Part shown: in pieces, positions 1-5,186 of the stretch
Numbering within the stretch: position 1 is the stretch's first letter
Layout: every line of letters begins with the position of its first letter
Assembly: GCA_031278135.1 (NCBI GenBank)
Contig: JAITKY010000216.1
Span: 1 to 5,186, forward strand
DNA length: 5,186 nt
Reading direction: 5' to 3'
Source of the DNA: Prevotellaceae bacterium
Lineage (GTDB): Bacteria > Bacteroidota > Bacteroidia > Bacteroidales > UBA932
Translations under genes and position numbers: made by a program
Notes under the pieces: model-generated
Seen by the model: only the letters and a program-made list of their open reading frames with translations
Told to the model about the DNA's origin: nothing
The model's database searches: none

Positions 1-78
1 CTGATAATGAATATTTATTCTAATTGACGCCATTAGAAAATTTGATTTGCAATATGCTAATAATCATAGAATTATAGC

Positions 79-122
79 GCATTAATTCGATGAAAAACGG
101 TAATTTTTGCATGAATTAATGC
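79..122. repeat. Long imperfect stem-loop in the upstream intergenic region
   Basis: The arms GCATTAATTC (79-88) and GAATTAATGC (113-122) are perfect 10-bp inverted copies. The pairing continues inward: G89 is unpaired, 90-92 pair with 110-112, G109 is unpaired, and A93-A97 pair with T104-T108, leaving a 6-nt loop at 98-103. That gives about 18 base pairs with one single-base bulge on each arm. No T-run follows on either strand, so it is not a standard intrinsic terminator. A wider 7-bp inverted pair, CCATTAG (30-36) and CTAATGG (122-128), overlaps its right end. The role is unknown: it could be a transcript-end structure of a gene left of the window, a protein-binding palindrome, or a repeat relic. 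Confidence 0.6.
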
Positions 123-146
123 TAATGGACATTTTGGGATAAATTC

Positions 147-231
147 TTCGCTGGTTTCCCTTACCTATTACGTATGGCGAATATATTCTTCTGTAGCCTG
201 AGTTGCATTTATAGTCAATATTCGCTGGTTT
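147..231. repeat. Pair of 11-bp direct repeats within a possible degenerate dispersed repeat
   Basis: The 11-mer TTCGCTGGTTT occurs at 147-157 and again at 221-231. An 8-bp inverted pair, GCGAATAT (177-184) and ATATTCGC (218-225), lies between and overlaps the second copy. TGTAGCCTG (192-200) and TGTAGCGTG (232-240) are a further near-identical pair. The minus-strand reading frame across 82-288 starts with GTG, resembles no family I know and is full of repeat-derived sequence, so I do not call it a gene. The texture resembles decayed intergenic repeats common in Bacteroidales genomes, but that is an impression, not a match. Confidence 0.35.
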
Positions 232-267
232 TGTAGCGTGTATATGACAAAATTTCCTTTTTATGGA

Positions 268-320
268 ACAAAGTTGCATAAAGCGCACGAAGTTCTTTGT
301 GTTACTTACACAACTTTGTG
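268..320. repeat. CTTTGTG-type repeat cluster with a 9-bp inverted repeat
   Basis: ACAAAGTTG (268-276) and CAACTTTGT (311-319) form a perfect 9-bp inverted repeat with 34 nt between the arms. Inside and overlapping it, the heptamer CTTTGTG occurs twice (295-301 and 314-320), each followed by a G/TTA-rich stretch, and CACGAAG (286-292) is an imperfect inverted copy. The same heptamer recurs in inverse orientation after the two-gene unit (CACAAAG, 4436-4442). Short CTTTGTG-rich spacers are, to my recollection, frequent between Bacteroidota genes. No function is evident. Confidence 0.4.
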
Positions 321-383
321 GTTAAAACTAATTTGCGATTTCAGAAAAATGCATTACTTTTACAAAAATTAGAAAAAAGTAAG

Positions 384-413
384 TTTATTCTTTTATTATT
401 GATTTTAAGTTTG
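384..413 (+). promoter_or_regulatory. Candidate Bacteroidota promoter of the S46 peptidase gene
   Basis: TAAGTTTG (406-413) matches the Bacteroidota -7 element TAnnTTTG exactly. TTTA (384-387) is a three-of-four match to the -33 element TTTG, 18 nt upstream. Transcription would start near 418-421, leaving only about 10 nt of AT-rich leader before the ATG at 429 and no Shine-Dalgarno sequence. The site lies inside the extended open frame that begins with TTG at 297, which also argues against that upstream start. The -33 match is weak and AT-rich DNA yields such motifs by chance, so this is only a candidate. Confidence 0.4.
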
Positions 414-428
414 TTAATAAATATTTAT

Positions 429-2582
429 ATGAAAAAGATACTGTTATATTTTATTGTTTCGGTGATTTTGATACCGCAAACCAGGGCAGATGAAGGGATG
501 TGGCTATTGCCGCTTATCGAAAAATTAAATATCAAAGACATGAAAAAGGCGGGATTCAAACTGTCCGCCAAAGATATTTACAGCATCAACTCCTCGAGCA
601 TAAAGGATGCTGTTGTGATATTTGGTGGCGGCTGTACCGGTGAAATTATATCGGATCAGGGATTGCTGCTGACCAATCATCACTGCGGATATGGCGCTAT
701 CCAGCAACACAGTAGCGTTGAACACGATTATTTGAAAGACGGTTTCTGGGCAAAAAACAAATCCGAAGAAAAACCTACTCCCGGATTGTCAGTTCGATTT
801 CTTGAACGTATCGAAGATGTGACGAATCAAATTGTTCCTGCGTTGAAAGATGTTTCTTCGGAAGAAAAACGTGCCGAAATTATCTCGAAACTGTCGGACA
901 GTATTGCGAAAATCGCCAAAAATGATGAAAAATACATTAGCGTGTACGTATCGTCAATGTTCGGCGGTAATGATTTCTATCTTGTTGTTTATAAGATTTA
1001 TCCGGATGTCCGGATGGTTGGAGCGCCTCCCTCGTCGATAGGCAAGTTCGGAGCAGATACCGATAATTGGATGTGGCCTCGTCACACCGGCGACTTTTCG
1101 ATTTTCCGTGTGTACGCTGATGCAAACGGAAATCCGGCAGACTATTCCGAAAATAACGTGCCTCTGCGACCGAAACATCATTTGCCAATATCTTTGAAAG
1201 GCTTTAAAGAAGGTGATTTTGCGATGGTTATGGGATATCCCGGAAGTACGCAACGTTATATGACTTCGTGGGAAGTGGACGAAAGAATCTCGATATATAA
1301 TGTCAATATGATAAAAATCAGAGGTATTCGTCAGGAATTGATGATGGAAGACATGCTCGCCGACCCAAAAGTGAAAATACAGTATGCAACAAAATACAGC
1401 AGTTCAAGTAATTATTGGAAAAATTCCATAGGAATGAACAAGGCGTTGAAAAAATTGAATGTCATCGACCAAAAGCGTGCACAGGAAACCCAGTTTACGA
1501 ATTGGATAAACGCCGACCAACGTAGAAAAGAACTGTATGACAATGCTTTGTCGCTGATAGAATCGGCTGTAAAAGAACGTACAAAAAACCTGTACGCAAG
1601 ACAGTATCTTTCGGAATCGGTTTTGCGCGGATGCGAAATAGTATCGTTTGCCAACAATTTCACCGATCTTTATAATACGTTGAAAAATCCTGAAAAACAA
1701 AATATTCAAGAGACGATTGCTTCTTATAAAAACAATGTTGAAAACTTTTTCAAAAACTATAATCAGCCGACAGACAAAAAAATATCGGCAGTGATGCTGA
1801 AACTGTACTACAATAATGTTCCGCAGGAAGACCGTCCAGCGATTTTCGATGAGATATATAATGAATATGCCGGCGATTTTGTAAAATATGTCGATGATCT
1901 GTTTTCCAAGACATTGTTGTTGGATAAGGAAAAATTTGAAGCGTTTTTGGACAATCCCACCGCCGACGCGCTTGAAAACGATATTGCAATTAAATTAGCC
2001 CGTTCGGTTTCGCAGAAAATGGGAGAATTTCAAATGAAAAACGAAAGTAATTCGTTAAAATACAGGGAAGGACATCGTAAATATGTAGCCGGATTACGTG
2101 AAATGTACGAAGGTGTACGTCCTGTGTATCCGGATGCAAATTTCACTATGCGACTGACTTACGGTAAAATATCGGGTTATGAGCCGCACGATGCAGGATA
2201 TTTCGACTATGTAACTACTGCTAAAGGTATTTTGGAAAAGGAAGACCCTGATAATTGGGAATTTGTTGTGCCATCAAAACTCAAACAACTTATCGAAACA
2301 AAAAATTTCGGACCTTACGCAATGAAAGACGGGCGTTTGCCGGTTAATTTTATTTTCGGAGGCGACATCACAGGCGGAAATTCAGGAAGTCCGGTGTTGA
2401 ACGCAAAAGGCGAACTGATTGGCACGGCTTTCGACGGAAACTGGGAAGCCATGAGCGGAGATATTGCATACGAAACAAACTTGCAACGGTGTATAAATCT
2501 TGACATAAGATACACTCTGTTTGTTATCGACAAATATGCCGACGCAAAATATCTAATCAACGAAATGACAATAGTTAAATAA
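429..2582 (+). CDS. S46 family dipeptidyl-peptidase, DPP7-type specificity residue
   Basis: A serine exopeptidase that removes dipeptides from the N-terminus of oligopeptides in the periplasm, feeding amino-acid fermentation. The ATG at 429 gives 717 residues, close to the family length of about 710-720. It starts a signal peptide: MKK, a hydrophobic core, and likely cleavage after TRA, leaving the typical mature start DEGMW. The open frame extends upstream to a TTG at 297, but those 44 residues look non-coding. Visible family motifs are TNHHCGY (His85 catalytic, His84 beside it), DNWMWPRHTGD (Asn213 and Trp214, probable amino-terminus binding; Asp222 catalytic) and GGNSGSP (Ser652 nucleophile). 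A largely helical insertion lies between Asp222 and Ser652, and Cys69 and Cys86 could form a disulfide. Eighteen residues after the serine, in FDGNWE, is Gly670. This position is Gly in DPP7 and Arg in the Asp/Glu-specific DPP11, so I infer cleavage after hydrophobic residues. The C-terminal LDIRY...IDKYADA block is complete. The next gene follows after 12 bp. Confidence 0.97.
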   Translation: MKKILLYFIVSVILIPQTRADEGMWLLPLIEKLNIKDMKKAGFKLSAKDIYSINSSSIKDAVVIFGGGCTGEIISDQGLLLTNHHCGYGAIQQHSSVEHDYLKDGFWAKNKSEEKPTPGLSVRFLERIEDVTNQIVPALKDVSSEEKRAEIISKLSDSIAKIAKNDEKYISVYVSSMFGGNDFYLVVYKIYPDVRMVGAPPSSIGKFGADTDNWMWPRHTGDFSIFRVYADANGNPADYSENNVPLRPKHHLPISLKGFKEGDFAMVMGYPGSTQRYMTSWEVDERISIYNVNMIKIRGIRQELMMEDMLADPKVKIQYATKYSSSSNYWKNSIGMNKALKKLNVIDQKRAQETQFTNWINADQRRKELYDNALSLIESAVKERTKNLYARQYLSESVLRGCEIVSFANNFTDLYNTLKNPEKQNIQETIASYKNNVENFFKNYNQPTDKKISAVMLKLYYNNVPQEDRPAIFDEIYNEYAGDFVKYVDDLFSKTLLLDKEKFEAFLDNPTADALENDIAIKLARSVSQKMGEFQMKNESNSLKYREGHRKYVAGLREMYEGVRPVYPDANFTMRLTYGKISGYEPHDAGYFDYVTTAKGILEKEDPDNWEFVVPSKLKQLIETKNFGPYAMKDGRLPVNFIFGGDITGGNSGSPVLNAKGELIGTAFDGNWEAMSGDIAYETNLQRCINLDIRYTLFVIDKYADAKYLINEMTIVK

Positions 2583-2594
2583 AATAATCAGGCG

Positions 2595-4427
2595 ATGAAA
2601 TTTCTTCCATTATACGATTTACAGAAGGAAATCAACCGTTTATTTATTGCGGGCAGCAAGTTTGCAAAAAACGATCCGCGTTTACAGAAACAGGCGGTCG
2701 TTTTCGCTAAACTGGGTGAAAAATCGCCTGTATTCAAGAAAGTAGCCGAAGGAATCGAAAATCTTGTCAATGCTGAATCCATTTATTCTTCGACCAAACT
2801 GCTGGAAATAAGTACGCTATTGTACTCAATATTATATACACAGGGCGAAACCGTCGATACCGGACAGAAAGAAACGGAATTAGAGCCTGTCATGCCGTTA
2901 AAGGAGGCCTATACCAACAAATCATATCTGGCGCTCAAACCTTTAATCGAAATTTTGACTTCACAGAAGGCAGGACGTATGCGTGATATGGAAATGATTT
3001 TCGAGAACAGACAGTTCAACGATTTCAGGATTTATCATTTGTTTGACGCTGCTCTGGCTGATAATCATGCCGGATTTGCCGAGTATATCGAAACAACTGT
3101 TATTCCTGCAATTGGCAAACCGATGATTCCTTTTATAATAAATGGATTCAGCCTCGAAGGAAAACCGGACGATGTCCGCAGATTCCGGATATTGCACAAG
3201 TTGGGTTTTTACGGAATATTTGAGATGGCTGATAAGGTTTTGACCGGCGAATCGTCTGTCGCTTTGCAGGCTGAAGCGGTGAAAGCGTTGGGCGCAGAAG
3301 TGTCGATATCAGGCGGCAATTCGGGAAACGAAGAATTGTTAATCAAATTTACCGGCGACAAACTCAAAGCCATGAGATTAGCCGCTTACGAGGCTCTTGC
3401 AAACCTGAACACGGAAACGGCGCAACGTACTTTGGTGGAGTTATTTATTTCGGGCAAGAAAAAACAGGATATTCCGGAACTTAGCAAAGTTTTGAAAATA
3501 AATCTGTTAGATAAATTTATTCCCGCATTGCTGGAAAAAGCAAAAGCCGATTACAGAAAATGTATCGAGTTTAATAAGTCTTCGGATTGGAAAACCATAA
3601 TTGACGCTTTCGAAGATTTGAAAACAAGCATAATACCGTTGTTAAGCAATGTAAATGAAGATATTATAGCATTTTTCAAAGATATGTTTACCGATAAAAA
3701 ATACATAATGCTGACACAGGTAGCCGAGTCAAGAGCAAGTAACTCCTATCCGCATAAACAGATTAAAGAATATGTAGCCACAAGTCTGGAAAACACGAAA
3801 GAAGGGTTCGAATGTCTGGTATTTCTGATGGAAAATGTTTACTGCGACGAGTTTTTGTATTCCGGTTTCAGAGCGTCTGTAAAAAATAAAACGGATAAGA
3901 AAACGATATACGAATATTTTGCAAAACATTTTTCTAAACTGCTTGATTATTACCAAGTTTCACTCGGCGGCGATATTGTAGCAGAAGTATTTCTTGACGA
4001 AAACGGGAATCCCAATACAGATTATATCGACGACCGGTGGAAAAAACTTTTTGCTGGCAAATTTTCGAAACAGAAAAATATTCCGTTCAAACTCGCCAAA
4101 GTGTATATCGGTTTGCTTGATGAAAAAAGTAAAGAATTGCAGTCGTTTTTATCTACCGCAGTAAATTCATATACAGTAATAAACGATTCTTTCGACAGTT
4201 TAGCCGGACTTTTAATCGATTCCGGACATCCCGAAGCGTTCGAGATAATATTTAAAGCCATAAGTGCCATGATCACAAAAAGACAATATATTCCCTGTGA
4301 TGAACTTTTGACCAAATTCCCGAAAGAATACGCTGCAAAATTCCGGAAAATCGGCGACAAACTCAAAACAAACAATCAGTATGGCGCAAACCGACACGAG
4401 TATATTGCAAACATTATCGACAGGTGA
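2595..4427 (+). CDS. HEAT-repeat scaffold-like protein
   Basis: A 610-residue protein of tandem alpha-helices with no signal peptide, membrane segment or enzymatic motif that I can see, so a cytoplasmic protein-binding scaffold is likely. The clearest HEAT-like helical pairs are at residues 192-218 (DDVRRFRILHKLG), 219-236 and 254-285 (KLKAMRLAAYEALANL). The block at residues 111-235 (ALKPLIEILTSQKAGRM, FNDFRI, PAIGKPMIPFI, DDVRRFRILHKLG) resembles, from memory, HEAT proteins encoded beside MoxR-type ATPase and VWA-domain genes in many bacteria. A conserved-looking DDRWKKLF lies at 479-486, and the last 120 residues are also helical. The ATG at 2595 follows the peptidase stop by 12 bp with no strong Shine-Dalgarno sequence, as is usual in Bacteroidota, so co-transcription is likely. 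It is the last plus-strand gene before a convergent tRNA. The function is not known; the HEAT fold is well supported, the MoxR/VWA link is inference. Confidence 0.85.
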   Translation: MKFLPLYDLQKEINRLFIAGSKFAKNDPRLQKQAVVFAKLGEKSPVFKKVAEGIENLVNAESIYSSTKLLEISTLLYSILYTQGETVDTGQKETELEPVMPLKEAYTNKSYLALKPLIEILTSQKAGRMRDMEMIFENRQFNDFRIYHLFDAALADNHAGFAEYIETTVIPAIGKPMIPFIINGFSLEGKPDDVRRFRILHKLGFYGIFEMADKVLTGESSVALQAEAVKALGAEVSISGGNSGNEELLIKFTGDKLKAMRLAAYEALANLNTETAQRTLVELFISGKKKQDIPELSKVLKINLLDKFIPALLEKAKADYRKCIEFNKSSDWKTIIDAFEDLKTSIIPLLSNVNEDIIAFFKDMFTDKKYIMLTQVAESRASNSYPHKQIKEYVATSLENTKEGFECLVFLMENVYCDEFLYSGFRASVKNKTDKKTIYEYFAKHFSKLLDYYQVSLGGDIVAEVFLDENGNPNTDYIDDRWKKLFAGKFSKQKNIPFKLAKVYIGLLDEKSKELQSFLSTAVNSYTVINDSFDSLAGLLIDSGHPEAFEIIFKAISAMITKRQYIPCDELLTKFPKEYAAKFRKIGDKLKTNNQYGANRHEYIANIIDR

Positions 4428-4435
4428 TGTCGCCC

Positions 4436-4465
4436 CACAAAGGCACAACACAAACAAAGGTTGTG
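4436..4465. repeat. CACAAAG repeat and weak hairpin after the HEAT gene
   Basis: CACAAAG (4436-4442) is the inverse of the CTTTGTG heptamer found twice before the peptidase gene, and a second CAAAGG follows at 4455-4460. CACAAC (4444-4449) can pair with GTTGTG (4460-4465) around a 10-nt loop, with a T-run only 11 nt later (4477-4481). As a plus-strand terminator this is weak: six pairs, a large loop and a distant T-run. Confidence 0.35.
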
Positions 4466-4481
4466 AATTGGACAAGTTTTT

Positions 4482-4575
<94 letters not shown>

Positions 4576-4640
4576 TTATCGGGTGCATTCTCTCCAATAG
4601 AACTTAATAAGGTGTGATCCTCAAAACGAAATGTACGTTT

Positions 4641-4671
4641 AAAAAAAACGGTTGCAAATCTCTTTGCAACC
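4641..4671 (-). terminator. Intrinsic terminator of tRNA-Val
   Basis: On the minus strand a perfect 9-bp stem (4671-4663 with 4658-4650, GGTTGCAAA/TTTGCAACC) has a 4-nt loop. One G then precedes eight uninterrupted T (4648-4641). It starts 14 nt after the tRNA 3' end. This is a textbook rho-independent terminator in the orientation of the tRNA. In the plus direction there is no T-run after the stem, so it should act on one strand only. Confidence 0.93.
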
Positions 4672-4685
4672 ATTTGATAATCTTG

Positions 4686-4760
4686 TGGGCCCAATAGGAT
4701 TCGAACCTATGACCCTCTGCTTGTAAGGCAGATGCTCTGAACCAGCTGAGCTATAGGCCC
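4686..4760 (-). tRNA. tRNA-Val (anticodon UAC)
   Basis: A 75-nt cloverleaf on the minus strand. The acceptor stem GGGCCTA pairs with TGGGCCC, with one T-G wobble. The D arm is GCTC/GAGC with GG in the loop. The anticodon stem TCTGC/GCAGA encloses the loop CTTACAA, so the anticodon is TAC, which reads GUA and probably other valine codons. The variable region is GGGTC, and the T arm ATAGG/CCTAT has the loop TTCGAAT. The discriminator base is A. The genome does not encode CCA (the next bases are CAA), so it must be added after transcription. The gene stands alone with its own promoter and terminator, and it converges on the HEAT gene. Confidence 0.97.
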
Positions 4761-4784
4761 CTATTTTTACTTACTAAAGCGGTG

Positions 4785-4815
4785 CAAAGGTAAATAGTTT
4801 TTTTGAATTGACAAA
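4785..4815 (-). promoter_or_regulatory. tRNA-Val promoter, full Bacteroidota consensus
   Basis: On the minus strand TTTG (4815-4812) is followed after 19 nt by TACCTTTG (4792-4785). Both boxes match the Bacteroidota primary-sigma consensus (TTTG and TAnnTTTG) and the spacing is within its usual range. Transcription should start near 4780, about 20 nt before the mature tRNA 5' end at 4760. The A-rich tracts upstream may add UP-element-like or bending activity. Confidence 0.85.
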
Positions 4816-4857
4816 TTTTTTTTTGAAAAACGTGCAATTTTTTTTTGAAAAAACGTG
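4812..4857. repeat. Two tandem 23-bp repeats with A/T tracts
   Basis: Two adjacent 23-bp units, at 4812-4834 and 4835-4857, share the pattern C, A2-3, T9, G, A5-6, CGTG and differ only in the length of the A-runs. A partial third unit (T7 then GAA, 4798-4807) lies toward the tRNA. Read in the tRNA direction these are runs of 7, 9 and 9 A, centred near 4801, 4820 and 4842, or about two helical turns apart. The first full unit carries the -33 box of the tRNA promoter. Such phased A-tracts bend DNA, and an activating role at the promoter is inferred. Confidence 0.8.
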
Positions 4858-5186
4858 TAATGCCTGATTATGAGCAATTAAGAATTTACATTTTATGGCG
4901 GTTTTTTAATGAAATTTTCACTTTACACATTCCAGCGACCGATAAATTTGTGATTATTGCCGAAAAATGGAGGTATATTAAAACACATTGCCGTCAAGAG
5001 TGCTTGTCAAATTCCGAAATTACCCTTTATACTGTTATATCTTTTTTATTTTGCTACGCCGATTTAAAAATTGGTAGTGTATAGTTTTAGTTGATATGTT
5101 TTTTATAGAGTAATATGAAGCAAGTGAACTATATAGCGCCGTGTGATTATTTTTTATAAGATATAAATTGCAATTATTTTGTCAAT
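4858..5186. other. AT-rich stretch with no convincing gene
   Basis: I see no recognisable gene here. A plus-strand frame with ATG at 4860 ends at 5084 (74 codons). It has no promoter match, no ribosome-binding signal, no family resemblance and an erratic residue composition, so it may be chance. A 14-codon frame (5115-5159, MKQVNYIAPCDYFL) starts like small Bacteroidales proteins but stops at once. AATTGCAATT (5166-5175) is a perfect 10-bp palindrome near the window edge. The stretch may be the upstream region of a gene beyond the window. Confidence 0.5.

Noticed and set aside
82..288. Minus-strand open frame of 68 codons
   Set aside because: GTG start, no recognisable domain, and it runs through the stem-loop and direct repeats of the spacer. 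It reads as chance frame in repeat DNA.
297..428. N-terminal extension of the S46 peptidase frame
   Set aside because: It begins with TTG, has no ribosome signal, contains a promoter-like motif and would bury the signal peptide inside the protein. The ATG at 429 gives a normal signal peptide and family length.
1..428. CRISPR array or attachment site in the repeat-rich spacer
   Set aside because: The repeats are short, few and irregularly spaced, and there are no spacer-like units or cas genes. No integrase or tRNA-end duplication is present either.
2500..2594. Separate promoter for the HEAT gene
   Set aside because: The nearest motif, TCTGTTTG inside the end of the peptidase gene, misses one of the two conserved leading bases and has no clear -33 box. 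Co-transcription is simpler.
4860..5084. Small plus-strand gene behind the tRNA promoter
   Set aside because: No promoter or family match; the longer version starts with TTG inside a T-tract repeat. I cannot support it as a gene.
5115..5159. 14-codon frame starting MKQVNYIAP
   Set aside because: The opening resembles small Bacteroidales proteins, but it stops after 14 codons and has no other support.

Overview
This looks like chromosomal DNA from a Bacteroidota bacterium, probably of the order Bacteroidales. Four things point there. It encodes a periplasmic S46 dipeptidyl-peptidase. The promoter of its tRNA gene matches the Bacteroidota sigma consensus (TTTG, 19 nt, TAnnTTTG) exactly. Its start codons have no clear Shine-Dalgarno sequence, and the intergenic DNA is very AT-rich. 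The genus cannot be told from the sequence.

Layout. Positions 1-428 are non-coding and rich in inverted and direct repeats, with a candidate promoter just before the first gene. Positions 429-4427 hold two plus-strand genes 12 bp apart, probably one transcript. The first is a complete 717-residue S46 peptidase whose catalytic residues are intact and whose specificity residue is of the DPP7 type. The second is a 610-residue cytoplasmic HEAT-repeat protein. Positions 4428-4685 are a convergent intergenic region. It holds a short minus-strand relic of a group II intron (domain V and a probable domain VI, no reverse transcriptase) and the terminator of the tRNA. Positions 4686-4760 are a minus-strand tRNA-Val(UAC), followed on its upstream side by its promoter and a 23-bp tandem repeat rich in A-tracts. 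From 4858 to the end I see no convincing gene.

How the parts relate. The peptidase should release dipeptides from oligopeptides in the periplasm. The HEAT protein resembles, from memory, a family found in MoxR-ATPase/VWA gene clusters; neither partner lies in this window, and its link with the peptidase rests only on gene spacing. The tRNA is a separate single-gene unit with its own promoter and terminator. The most interesting item is the intron relic: it has a recognisable domain V fold, but the middle base of the catalytic triad appears changed (AAC instead of AGC). I found no complete novel multi-gene system.
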